Shown here: in pieces, positions 17,849 to 26,390 of the stretch
Position numbering within the stretch: the first letter of the stretch is position 1
Layout: each line of letters begins with the position of its first letter
Source: Sinorhizobium numidicum
GTDB lineage: Bacteria; Pseudomonadota; Alphaproteobacteria; Rhizobiales; Rhizobiaceae
Length of the DNA stretch: 64,000 nt
Assembly: GCF_029892045.1 (NCBI RefSeq)
Contig: NZ_CP120368.1
Location: 370,001-434,000 of the forward strand
Direction of reading: 5' to 3'
The notes under the pieces: model-generated
Seen by the model: the letters and a program-made list of their open reading frames with translations, nothing else
Database searches by the model: none
Told to the model about the DNA's origin: nothing
Made by a program: the position numbers and the translations under genes

Positions 17849-18982
17849 GTGAAGGAAAAAGATCGGCGATCGAAGAACGCCTCGGTCACGGCGGCGAAGG
17901 GCCGGGGCGCCGAGGCGCGCGGCGGTCGTCACGAGCAAAGACAGCCGCCGGCAAAGGGCGTCCCATTCAAGGGCAAGCCCGCCGCAACGCCGCCCTCGAA
18001 GGCCGTGCTGCAGCGCTCCTCCTTGAAGGAGGCCGCCGCGGTGCGCGTCGTCAAGCCGAGGACCGGAGAGAAGCCGGCCGAAACCGTGCCGCTCATCCTC
18101 GAAACGGTTGCTACCGCCGGCTATCACCTGATCGATAGCGGCGATGGGGAGAAGCTCGAGCAATATGGTCCCTATCGCGTCGTCCGGCCGGAGGCTCAGG
18201 CACTGTGGCCGAAGTCGCTGCCGGCATCGGTCTGGGAAAAAGCGGACGCCGTCTTCACCGGCGATACCGACGAGGACGGCATGGGACGCTGGCGTTTTCC
18301 GGGGGAGGTGCTCGGCGAAACCTGGCCGATGAAGCTTCTAGATACGGATTTCCTCGGCCGTTTTACTTCGTTCCGGCATGTCGGCGTTTTTCCAGAGCAG
18401 CTTGCCCATTGGTCATGGATGCGGGATCAGGTGGCGACGGCCGACCGGCCGCTCAAAGTTCTCAATCTCTTCGGCTATACCGGCGTCGCCTCACTGATTG
18501 CCGCCAAGGCGGGCGCAGAAGTCACGCATGTCGACGCTTCCAAGAAAGCGATCGGCTGGGCGCGCGAGAACCAGACGCTGGCGCGTGCCGAAAAACTGCC
18601 GATCCGCTGGATCTGCGACGACGCGATGAAGTTCATCCAGCGTGAGGAGCGGCGCGGCAGCCGCTACGACATCATCCTGACGGATCCGCCGAAATTTGGT
18701 CGCGGCCCGAACGGCGAGGTTTGGCAGCTTTTCGATCATCTGCCGGCGATGCTGGACACCTGCCGCGAGATCCTGTCGCCGGAGGCGCGCGGCTTGGTGC
18801 TCACCGCCTATTCCATCCGTGCGAGCTTCTATTCGATCCACGAGCTCATGCGCGAGACGATGCGCGGGCGCGGCGGCCGGGTGGAATCGGGCGAGCTCAT
18901 CATCCGCGAGGGCGGTCTCGACGGCAAAGAGCCGGGCCGGGCGCTCTCCACCTCCCTTTTCAGTCGCTGGGTACCCGAATGA
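17849..18982 (+). CDS. Class I SAM-dependent RNA methyltransferase, RlmI/RlmK-like
   Basis: A 377-residue methyltransferase. A basic, low-complexity N-terminus (1-75, rich in Lys, Arg, Ala, Gly) probably binds RNA. The Rossmann domain shows motif I VLNLFGYTGVASL, the acidic loop VTHVDASKKAIGWARENQ and the catalytic-region TDPPKFGRG. The domain resembles the 23S rRNA cytosine methyltransferase group, but position and base are not assigned here. The GTG at 17849 gives the full frame. The stop overlaps the start of the next RNA methyltransferase by four bases (ATGA), then lspA overlaps likewise, so the three form one operon. Confidence 0.85.
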   Translation: MKEKDRRSKNASVTAAKGRGAEARGGRHEQRQPPAKGVPFKGKPAATPPSKAVLQRSSLKEAAAVRVVKPRTGEKPAETVPLILETVATAGYHLIDSGDGEKLEQYGPYRVVRPEAQALWPKSLPASVWEKADAVFTGDTDEDGMGRWRFPGEVLGETWPMKLLDTDFLGRFTSFRHVGVFPEQLAHWSWMRDQVATADRPLKVLNLFGYTGVASLIAAKAGAEVTHVDASKKAIGWARENQTLARAEKLPIRWICDDAMKFIQREERRGSRYDIILTDPPKFGRGPNGEVWQLFDHLPAMLDTCREILSPEARGLVLTAYSIRASFYSIHELMRETMRGRGGRVESGELIIREGGLDGKEPGRALSTSLFSRWVPE

Positions 18983-19839
18983 ACAATGACAGAGGCGATC
19001 ACGGCACGTCGCGCGTCGGCCAGGTGAAGGAGGTTACCAGCCTCACCAATCCGATCATCAAGGACATCCGCTCGCTTGCCCAGAAGAAGCACCGTGACGA
19101 GACGCGCTCCTTCATGGCCGAGGGCCTGAAGCTGGTAATCGACGCGCTCGATCTCGGCTGGAAGATCAAGACGCTCGTCTATGCCAAGGCGGCGAAGGGC
19201 AAGCTGCAGGTCGAGCAGGTGGCGGCGAAGACAGTGGCTAAAGGCGGTCTCGTCCTCGAGGTCAGCGAGAAGGTGATTTCGACAATCACCCGGCGCGACA
19301 ATCCGCAGATGGTCGTCGGTATTTTCGAGCAGCGTTATCGGCCGCTCAAGGATATCCACCCGCAGGAGGGCGAGACCTATGTGGCGCTCGACCGTGTTCG
19401 CGACCCCGGCAATCTCGGAACAATCATCCGCACCGCTGACGCCGCGGGCGCGTCGGGCGTCATTCTCGTCGGCGAGACCACAGACCCTTTCTCGCTTGAA
19501 ACCGTGCGGGCGACGATGGGGTCGGTGTTTGCCATGCCGATCGTCCGTACCAATGCCGAGGACTTCATAAAATGGCAGAAGACGACCGGCGTTCGCGTTG
19601 TGGCGACGCATCTGGCAGGCTCGGTCGATTACAGGACGATCGACTATAAGTCGAAGCCCGTCGTGCTGTTGATGGGCAATGAACAGGCCGGCCTGCCGGT
19701 GGAACTCGCGCGCGAAGCGGGCGCACTCGCCCGTATTCCGCAGGCCGGACGTGCGGACTCGCTCAATCTTGCCATTGCCACTGGCATTATGCTGTTCGAA
19801 GCGCGGCGCCACCTCTTGTCTCTGGATGCTGGCGCATGA
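18979..19839 (+). CDS. TrmH/SpoU-family RNA 2'-O-methyltransferase
   Basis: A 286-residue SPOUT enzyme. An N-terminal substrate-binding domain (about 15-115, with [26 protein letters not shown]) precedes the trefoil-knot domain with all three SpoU motifs: [36 protein letters not shown] and [14 protein letters not shown]. The catalytic Arg in motif 1 is present. The target is probably 23S rRNA ribose, by resemblance to RlmB/TsnR proteins, but is not proven. It is translationally coupled at both ends (ATGA overlaps with the preceding methyltransferase and with lspA). Confidence 0.88.
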   Translation: MNNDRGDHGTSRVGQVKEVTSLTNPIIKDIRSLAQKKHRDETRSFMAEGLKLVIDALDLGWKIKTLVYAKAAKGKLQVEQVAAKTVAKGGLVLEVSEKVISTITRRDNPQMVVGIFEQRYRPLKDIHPQEGETYVALDRVRDPGNLGTIIRTADAAGASGVILVGETTDPFSLETVRATMGSVFAMPIVRTNAEDFIKWQKTTGVRVVATHLAGSVDYRTIDYKSKPVVLLMGNEQAGLPVELAREAGALARIPQAGRADSLNLAIATGIMLFEARRHLLSLDAGA

Positions 19840-20336
19840 GTGGAGGCAAGACCCTGTTCTCCCGGCCGCTGCCGATTGCGGTCTTCATTCTGATTGCGAT
19901 CGCCGCGGACCAGATCGTCAAGTATCTCGTGGAGGCTTTTCTGCCGTTCCAGCAGGCGGTGCCGGTCATTCCGATGCTGGCTCTCTATCGGACCTATAAT
20001 TATGGCGTGGCCTTCTCCATGCTTTCCGGCATGGAAGCGTGGTTCATCGTCGGCATCCGCCTCGCTGTTGTCGCCTTCGTGCTGTGGCTGTGGCGGCGCA
20101 CGCCGAAGGATCGCTTCTTCGCCCACCTCGGCTATGCGATGATCATCGCCGGCGCGTTGGGCAACCTCGTCGACCGGCTGCTCTTCGGCTACGTCATCGA
20201 CTATGTTCTGTTCCACACGGCGACATGGTCATTTGCGGTCTTCAACCTCGCGGACAGTTTCATCACGGTCGGGGCAGGTGCGATCATCCTGGACGAACTT
20301 CTGCAGGCCAAAAAGGAACGTTCGCTAAAACTTTAG
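19836..20336 (+). CDS. lspA: Lipoprotein signal peptidase (signal peptidase II)
   Basis: A 166-residue four-helix membrane aspartic protease that cleaves prolipoprotein signal peptides after lipid attachment. The catalytic pair is Asp113 (GALGNLVDR) and Asp140 (FNLADSFI). The conserved NYGVAFS near residue 55 corresponds to the NxGxAF motif. It starts within the stop of the rRNA methyltransferase gene. Lnt, which acts later in the same pathway, is also in this window (about 44-45.5 kb), though not in the same operon. Confidence 0.95.
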   Translation: MSGGKTLFSRPLPIAVFILIAIAADQIVKYLVEAFLPFQQAVPVIPMLALYRTYNYGVAFSMLSGMEAWFIVGIRLAVVAFVLWLWRRTPKDRFFAHLGYAMIIAGALGNLVDRLLFGYVIDYVLFHTATWSFAVFNLADSFITVGAGAIILDELLQAKKERSLKL

Positions 20337-20383
20337 AGATGCGTTGAAGGCATTCGGAAGGCCCACCGTGCTACGCCGGTGGC

Positions 20384-22600
20384 ATGAGCGAACGGCCACG
20401 ATTGAAGCACCGGATAAGCCCTGGCGATAGACTGTCACCGTCTGCGGCGGTAGACGTCGGCCCCTCGCTTGGCCGCAGCGTTTGCGCCATCGGTGGAATC
20501 ATGGCCGCGGCACTTCTCGTCGCCGTCGGTGCGAGCGCCGGCTTCCATCTGCTTCCGGCGTTGATCGCCGTCGGCGGCCTTGCCGGTGCTTTCCTGCTTC
20601 TTGCCGACGAGGTCGGGCCGGCTGGACGGACGGGTGCGGAGGACGAGAGCCCGTACGCGCCCGAGCGGCAGCGTGGCGAAGCTCCGGCTCCATTTTCACC
20701 AATTCACGACGCGTTGGGCGACCTTGCCGTCATCCGCGGCATGGACGGCACAATCGTGTGGGCCAATGTGATTTTTCATCAGGTTTGCGCCCGCGCGGAT
20801 GTGAGCGGGCTAACCTGCGCGGCCGTGGGCCTGAGCTTCGAACCAACGCCTGAGCCGGACCGCTATCTCGCGCGCCTCGCGACGGCGACGGGCGTCCGTC
20901 TCTACGACTGGCACGACGTCATCGCACGCGAGCCCGCGAGCGGCCGGCTGACGCGTCACAGCATTGGCCGCGACGTGACCGAGGAGGCGCGGGCGGCGCG
21001 CGAAAGGGAGGAGGCCCGTAGGCGCGCGGAAGAGGCGAGCCAGGCGAAATCGCGCCTACTCGCCACTGTTAGTCACGAAATCCGCACGCCGCTCTCCGGC
21101 ATTCTCGGCATGAGCCATCTGCTCGCCCAGACGCAATTGTCTGCCGAACAGCACAACTATCTTGCCGGCATGCGTCAGTCCGGCCATGCGCTGGTCCAAC
21201 TGGTCGAGGACCTCATCGATTTCTCTTCGCTTTCGGCCGGACGGTTTAAGTTGCGCCCGTCACAACAGGACTTGCGTGGCGTCCTAGAGGGTGTGGTGGA
21301 GATGCTCTCCCATCGCGCGCATGAGAAGGGCATCGAGGTCGGCGCAACGGTTGCGGCCGATGTGCCCGCAAGCATGGAATTCGATGCGGCACGTCTCCGG
21401 CAGGTTTTATTCAATGTGATCGGCAATGCGGTGAAGTTCACGGAAACCGGCGGTGTCTTCGTCGCAGCCGATATCGACGAAGGTTGCGTGCGCATCCGCA
21501 TCGACGATAGCGGCCCTGGCATGTCGGCCGAAGAACTCGGGCGCGTCTTCGAGGAGTTCGAGCAGGCCGGCGACGATGCCCAGCGCGCTAAAGGCACTGG
21601 CCTCGGTCTCGCAATATCGCGGCGTATAATGGAAGCCTTTGGCGGCAGCCTGACCGCTTGCAGCACGGCCGGTGTCGGAAGCCGTTTCGAGGTTTGCTTT
21701 CCGCTCGAGGGCGCCGAGCCATCTTCCGCCCTCGCCAGACGCGGCATGCTATCGGGTATGCATGTGCTGGTGTTGGCGCCGGATGGCCCCGCTTCGGCGG
21801 CGCTTGCTGCCACGATCGCAACGCTCGGCGGCAAGTGCCATCGGGCAGCGACGCTCGCCGTTGCCGAAAGCTTCGCCGCCGCGGCGCTGACAAACAGCCT
21901 GCCTTTGACCGACATCATTGTCGACCACCGCCGTGCGGGCCAGTTCCGCGAGCTTCTGTTCAGGCTGCCGGCTATCGGCGCGCTCAGATTGCGCAAGACT
22001 TATCTCATTAATCCTGAAGAACGCACCAGCCATCCCGTGAACCAGATGGGCGGCTATGAGGCCTGGCTGATTCGTCCGTTGCGCGAAAAGTCGCTGGTGG
22101 AGGTTTTGCTCGGACGCCTGAAAGGCATCGAAAAGCGGGATGCGATCAACGACAACAGGCCCGTTCTCAGGGAGGAGCCGCCTGTGGCCGTGGCTAAGGG
22201 AGCTCGTGCCATCCTGGTCGCCGAGGACGATCCCGTCAATGCGCTGATCCTGCGGACGATCCTTCGGCGGGCGGGGCATTCTGTGCAGCAGGTCGGCGAT
22301 TTCCGGGCGCTTGAAGCCGCCATCCATGGGCAGGACGGCGCGTGCGTGGCGCCCTCTCTCATCGTCACCGACCTCAACATGCCGGGTGGTGACGGGCTCG
22401 CCGTGCTGAGACGTCTTCGCGAGAAGGAAGCGGCCGGAGATATGGTGCGCGTGCCCGTCATCGTGTTGACGTCGGACGTCCGCGGCGACCTGCACCAGCT
22501 TCTGCTTGCAGCCGGTGCCGATGGGGTGTTGTCCAAGCCCATTGAACCGGCGCGGCTCGTCACGGAAATCGCTGACCTTCTCGAGGGCGAAAAGACGTAG
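20384..22600 (+). CDS. Hybrid sensor histidine kinase/response regulator
   Basis: A 738-residue hybrid kinase. Two membrane helices lie at about residues 33-52 and 54-75, followed by a PAS-like segment (105-200, VIRGMDGTIVWANVIFHQVC). The HisKA box SHEIRTPLSGILGMSH carries phospho-His231, and the ATPase domain (335-442) has N, G1 (DDSGPGM) and G2 (GTGLGLA) boxes. A degenerate receiver-like segment covers 458-580. A complete C-terminal receiver (608-735) has acidic pocket EDD and phospho-Asp663 in TDLNMPGGD, ending in LSKPIEP. The input signal is unknown. It lies 47 bp after lspA; olsB follows 117 bp later but has its own promoter-like region. Confidence 0.9.
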   Translation: MSERPRLKHRISPGDRLSPSAAVDVGPSLGRSVCAIGGIMAAALLVAVGASAGFHLLPALIAVGGLAGAFLLLADEVGPAGRTGAEDESPYAPERQRGEAPAPFSPIHDALGDLAVIRGMDGTIVWANVIFHQVCARADVSGLTCAAVGLSFEPTPEPDRYLARLATATGVRLYDWHDVIAREPASGRLTRHSIGRDVTEEARAAREREEARRRAEEASQAKSRLLATVSHEIRTPLSGILGMSHLLAQTQLSAEQHNYLAGMRQSGHALVQLVEDLIDFSSLSAGRFKLRPSQQDLRGVLEGVVEMLSHRAHEKGIEVGATVAADVPASMEFDAARLRQVLFNVIGNAVKFTETGGVFVAADIDEGCVRIRIDDSGPGMSAEELGRVFEEFEQAGDDAQRAKGTGLGLAISRRIMEAFGGSLTACSTAGVGSRFEVCFPLEGAEPSSALARRGMLSGMHVLVLAPDGPASAALAATIATLGGKCHRAATLAVAESFAAAALTNSLPLTDIIVDHRRAGQFRELLFRLPAIGALRLRKTYLINPEERTSHPVNQMGGYEAWLIRPLREKSLVEVLLGRLKGIEKRDAINDNRPVLREEPPVAVAKGARAILVAEDDPVNALILRTILRRAGHSVQQVGDFRALEAAIHGQDGACVAPSLIVTDLNMPGGDGLAVLRRLREKEAAGDMVRVPVIVLTSDVRGDLHQLLLAAGADGVLSKPIEPARLVTEIADLLEGEKT

Positions 22601-22643
22601 CCTTCGTAGGTTCCCAGCATCGCCGTGTTGGGGTTGCCCACAG

Positions 22644-22661
22644 CTATCGTGTCACTATCTT
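22644..22661 (+). promoter_or_regulatory. Putative PHO box upstream of olsB
   Basis: Two 7-base direct repeats spaced as in PhoB sites: CTATCGT, four bases, CTATCTT. Each matches the CTGTCAT half-site in 5 of 7 positions, and the 11-base period is right. It ends 56 bases before the olsB start. Ornithine lipid synthesis in S. meliloti is known to rise under phosphate limitation through PhoB, which makes a PhoB site here plausible. Confidence 0.45.
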
Positions 22662-22717
22662 GTTGCAGAAACGTGGTCTAAGCCCGGCAGGCATTTGGCT
22701 ATTCGGGATGACCAGGA

Positions 22718-23608
22718 ATGACGATCGAACTTCTGGATTCGACGAGCGTGGTTGACACTTCACAGGCTTGCATGCGCAAGACCGTTGCGGGTCCGGCAAC
22801 CGAGGTTCTCGGGCGGATCGCCAATCTAGAGACGCGCCTTGCTCGCTCGGCCGCCGAGATCGATGCGGCGCAAGCGGTGCGTTACAAGGTCTTTGTCGAA
22901 GAGATGAATGCGCAGGTGGCGCCGGAAGCCGACCGGCGCAAGCGTGACGTCGATAGCTGGGATGCGATCTGCGATCATCTGCTGGTTCTCGATACCTCCA
23001 TCGAGGGTGATTCCGAGGAGCAGATCGTCGGCACCTATCGCCTGCTGCGCCAGGACGTCGCCGCGCGGGCAGGCGGCTTCTATTCGGCTTCTGAATTCGC
23101 CATCGGTGAGCTTTTCTCCCGCCACCCGGGCAAGCGCTTCATGGAGCTCGGGCGCTCCTGCGTCCTGCCGGCATACAGGACCAAGCGCACGGTCGAACTG
23201 CTCTGGCAGGGCAATTGGGCCTATGCTCTGAGACACGGCGTAGACGCGATGTTTGGCTGCGGCTCTTTCCCGGGTGTTATTCCGGAAGAGCACGCGCTGG
23301 CCCTTTCGTTCCTGCACCACAATGTTCTGGCGCAGGACGACTGGGCAGTTGCCGCGCGGCCGGAACTTCATCGCACGATGGACCTGATGCCTCCGGAGGC
23401 GATCAATCCCAAGAAGGCGCTTTCCGCCCTGCCGCCCTTGATCAAAGGCTATATGCGGCTAGGTGCGATGGTCGGTGACGGTGCGGTGGTGGATCACGCG
23501 TTTCGCACGACGGATGTCCTTATCGTGCTGCCGATCAGCAATATTTCGGGTCGTTATCTCAACTACTACGGTGCCGACGCCGGGCGCTTCTCGTCCACAG
23601 TATCTTGA
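22718..23608 (+). CDS. olsB: Ornithine N-acyltransferase OlsB (lyso-ornithine lipid synthase)
   Basis: A 296-residue GNAT-like acyltransferase. It transfers a 3-hydroxyacyl group from acyl carrier protein to the alpha-amino group of ornithine, the first step of ornithine lipid synthesis. The body shows the family run ARSAAEIDAAQAVRYKVFVEE, CDHLLVLD, IVGTYRLLR, FMELGRSCVLPAYRTKRTVELLW and the AMFGCGSFPGV loop. OlsA, the second enzyme, is encoded at 38461-39315. The assignment rests on sequence character and on the recalled olsB-tme neighbourhood in S. meliloti. The upstream PHO-box-like site fits phosphate control of membrane lipid replacement. Confidence 0.88.
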   Translation: MTIELLDSTSVVDTSQACMRKTVAGPATEVLGRIANLETRLARSAAEIDAAQAVRYKVFVEEMNAQVAPEADRRKRDVDSWDAICDHLLVLDTSIEGDSEEQIVGTYRLLRQDVAARAGGFYSASEFAIGELFSRHPGKRFMELGRSCVLPAYRTKRTVELLWQGNWAYALRHGVDAMFGCGSFPGVIPEEHALALSFLHHNVLAQDDWAVAARPELHRTMDLMPPEAINPKKALSALPPLIKGYMRLGAMVGDGAVVDHAFRTTDVLIVLPISNISGRYLNYYGADAGRFSSTVS

Positions 23609-23871
23609 CATCGCCCCTTCGAGGGCGGTGATTTGAACCGATCTACACCTTTTTTGGCGATCTCTGTAGCAGTATTAACCAGTTATTAAGGATGTATTTG
23701 ACTTTTCCGCGTGTAAGCGGCAAGTGTATTTTCGTGGTTGATCTGGATTTCATGACGAAGCAAGTGTAAAAATATAAAGGAACGGTCGACGGTATGGCTG
23801 GAGGGAGCCCGTGCCGCGATTAAGTTTCTCTCATTTTTATCACGTAGGAAATAGGCCAGCCATAAAGTATT

Positions 23872-23910
23872 GAGCCCACTTCCGTTCCCAAGGATGTGGG
23901 CTCTTGTTTT
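23872..23910 (+). terminator. Strong intrinsic terminator in the olsB-tme gap
   Basis: GAGCCCACTTCC (23872-23883) pairs with GGATGTGGGCTC (23892-23903) with one mismatch; TTGTTTT follows. It reads on the plus strand. The olsB stop is 264 bases upstream, an unusually long tail, so it may instead end a small RNA. No comparable T-run exists on the minus side to serve tme. Apart from this, the 393-bp gap (23609-24001) shows no gene that I recognise. Confidence 0.8.
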
Positions 23911-24001
23911 ATTGGTGCTATATGTGTCGTTACTGAACAACGGGCTGCATGATGTTCAGCGGGGACACAGCATTGTTTCGAAACGGCGCAAACCTGTCGG
24001 C

Positions 24002-26287
24002 TTACGTTCCTGCATTGTAGGCGGCGATCGCCGCCATGTTGACGATGTCGGAATCCTTGGCCGACATGGAGACGATCTGAACCGACTTGTCCAGGCCGAC
24101 GAGCAAGGGACCGATGACGGTTGAACCGCCCAGTTCCTGGAGCATCTTGGTCGAGATCGAGGCCGAATGGAAAGCTGGCATTACCAGCACGTTGGCCGTG
24201 CCCGAGAGACGGCAGAACGGATATTGCTCCATGACCCGCGAATTGAGTGCCACGTCCGCGGCCATTTCGCCGTCGTACTCGAAATCGACGCGGCGCTTGT
24301 CGAGCATCTTCACGGCCTCGCGCACCCGTTCCGAGCGCTCGCCGGACGGATGGCCGAAAGTCGAATAGGCAAGCATTGCGACGCGGGGCTCATAGCCCAA
24401 CCGCTTGGCGAGCCCGGCCGCCTCCTCGGCGATATCCGCCAGTTCCTCCGCAGACGGCATATCGTGCACAGCGGTATCGGCGACGAGCACCGTGCGGCCG
24501 CGGCAGAGCGCGAGCGATACGCCGATCACGCGGTGGCCCGGCTTGGCGTCGATGCAGCGACGCACGTCTTCAAGCGCCGTCGAATAATTGCGGGTAAGGC
24601 CGGTGACCATGCCATCCGCATCGGCGAGTGCCACCATGCAGGCGGCGAAATGGTTGCGGTCGTTGTTGATCAGCCGCTGCACATCACGGAAAAGATAGCC
24701 CTGGCGCTGCAGGCGAGCGTAGAGGAAATCGGTGTATGCTCCGACGCGCTTGGAGAGGCGGGCATTGACGATCTGAATGCCGGGCCGGTCGAGGTCAATT
24801 CCTTCCCGTTCGGCTGTTTCGCGCATCTGATCCTCGCGCCCGAGCAGGATGGCGGTGCCGAGTTGCTGGTTGGCATAGGCAATGGCCGAGCGCATCATCT
24901 GCACTTCCTCGCCTTCCGCAAAGACGATGCGTTTCGGCTGGCGGCGGACGCGCTCGAAGATACGCTGCAGAGTCGACGCGATTGGATCGCGCCGTGCGGA
25001 AAGCTGCTGGCCGTAAGCCGTAAGATCGGCAATCGGCTTGCGCGCAACGCCGGTCTCCATCGCCGCTTTCGCCACCGCTATCGGAATAGCGGAGATGAGA
25101 CGCGGATCGAATGGAACGGGAATAATGTATTGCGGTCCGAAACGCGGCCGGTTGCCCTGGTAGGCCGCGGCGACGTCGTCCGGCACGTCTTCCTTCGCGA
25201 GACTCGCAAGCGCTTCCGCCGCGGCGATCTTCATAGCGTCATTGATGGTCGAGGCACGAACGTCGAGTGCGCCGCGGAAAATGTAAGGGAAGCCGAGAAC
25301 ATTGTTCACCTGGTTCGGATAGTCCGAACGGCCCGTCGCGACGATGGCATCGTCCCGAATCTGGGTAACCTCCTCCGGCGTGATTTCCGGATCTGGATTT
25401 GCCATGGCGAAGATGATCGGCCTCGGCGCCATGGAGAGCACCATCTCGGTCGATAGCGCGCCCTTTGCCGATAGGCCGAAGAATACGTCGGCACCCCTGA
25501 GGGCTTCGGTTAGTGTCCGGTGGTCGGTCTTGACGGCATGGGCCGATTTCCATTGGTTCATGCCATCGGTGCGGCCCTGATGGATCACCCCCTTGGTGTC
25601 GCAGAGAATGACGTTTTCCGCATTGAAGCCCATCGCCTTGATGAGCTCGATGCAGGCGATCGCGGCGGCGCCCGCACCGTTGCAGACAAGCTTGGTGGTG
25701 TTGAAGTCGCGGCCGGTCAGCGCCAGCGCATTGATGAGGCCGGCGGTGGCGATGATCGCGGTGCCGTGCTGATCGTCGTGGAAGACGGGAATATCCATGA
25801 CCTCGCGCAGCCGCTGCTCGATGATGAAGCAGTCCGGCGCCTTGATGTCTTCGAGGTTGATGCCTCCGAAGGACGGGCCGAGGAAGCGCACGCAATTGAC
25901 GAATTCGTCGACATTCTCGGTGTCGACTTCGAGGTCGATAGAATCGACGTCAGCGAAGCGCTTGAAGAGGACGCACTTGCCTTCCATCACCGGCTTCGAG
26001 GCGAGCGCGCCGAGATTGCCGAGGCCGAGAATTGCCGTGCCGTTCGAAATCACCGCAACCATGTTTCCGCGCGACGTGTAGTCGTAAGCCGTTGCCGGAT
26101 CGTCGGCGATCGCCTTCACCGGAACGGCGACGCCGGGCGAATAGGCGAGCGATAGGTCGCGTTGTGTCGCCATCGGCTTGGTCGGCGAGATCTCCAGTTT
26201 TCCGGGGCGACCCTGGGAGTGGAAATCGAGCGCTTCCTGGGCGGTAACGCTCGTCATGGCGCGGTCGGATTTGTCGATTTCCGGCAT
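24002..26287 (-). CDS. tme: NADP-dependent malic enzyme with phosphotransacetylase-like C-terminal domain
   Basis: A 761-residue chimeric malic enzyme converting malate to pyruvate and CO2. The malic domain (about 1-430) includes YSPGVAVPVKAIADDP, the metal-site region IEQRLREVMDIPVFHDDQHGTA and the nucleotide-binding KLVCNGAGAAAIACIELI. Residues about 440-761 form a phosphotransacetylase-like domain (KRIVFAEGEEVQMMRSA...), which in these enzymes lacks PTA activity and affects assembly and regulation. S. meliloti has an NAD enzyme (dme) and an NADP enzyme (tme); the position beside olsB favours tme, since sequence alone does not settle cofactor use. The ATG at 26287 follows AGGAGGT (26297-26303). 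Confidence 0.88.
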   Translation of the reverse strand: MPEIDKSDRAMTSVTAQEALDFHSQGRPGKLEISPTKPMATQRDLSLAYSPGVAVPVKAIADDPATAYDYTSRGNMVAVISNGTAILGLGNLGALASKPVMEGKCVLFKRFADVDSIDLEVDTENVDEFVNCVRFLGPSFGGINLEDIKAPDCFIIEQRLREVMDIPVFHDDQHGTAIIATAGLINALALTGRDFNTTKLVCNGAGAAAIACIELIKAMGFNAENVILCDTKGVIHQGRTDGMNQWKSAHAVKTDHRTLTEALRGADVFFGLSAKGALSTEMVLSMAPRPIIFAMANPDPEITPEEVTQIRDDAIVATGRSDYPNQVNNVLGFPYIFRGALDVRASTINDAMKIAAAEALASLAKEDVPDDVAAAYQGNRPRFGPQYIIPVPFDPRLISAIPIAVAKAAMETGVARKPIADLTAYGQQLSARRDPIASTLQRIFERVRRQPKRIVFAEGEEVQMMRSAIAYANQQLGTAILLGREDQMRETAEREGIDLDRPGIQIVNARLSKRVGAYTDFLYARLQRQGYLFRDVQRLINNDRNHFAACMVALADADGMVTGLTRNYSTALEDVRRCIDAKPGHRVIGVSLALCRGRTVLVADTAVHDMPSAEELADIAEEAAGLAKRLGYEPRVAMLAYSTFGHPSGERSERVREAVKMLDKRRVDFEYDGEMAADVALNSRVMEQYPFCRLSGTANVLVMPAFHSASISTKMLQELGGSTVIGPLLVGLDKSVQIVSMSAKDSDIVNMAAIAAYNAGT

Positions 26288-26390
26288 GTTTCCTCAACCT
26301 CCTGTGGGCGACCCCTCCGGTCGGCCCCTTTGTTGTTGTCGTCTATAAATGCTTGCGGATATTGTGACATCTCTTTTTTTGGAACAATCA

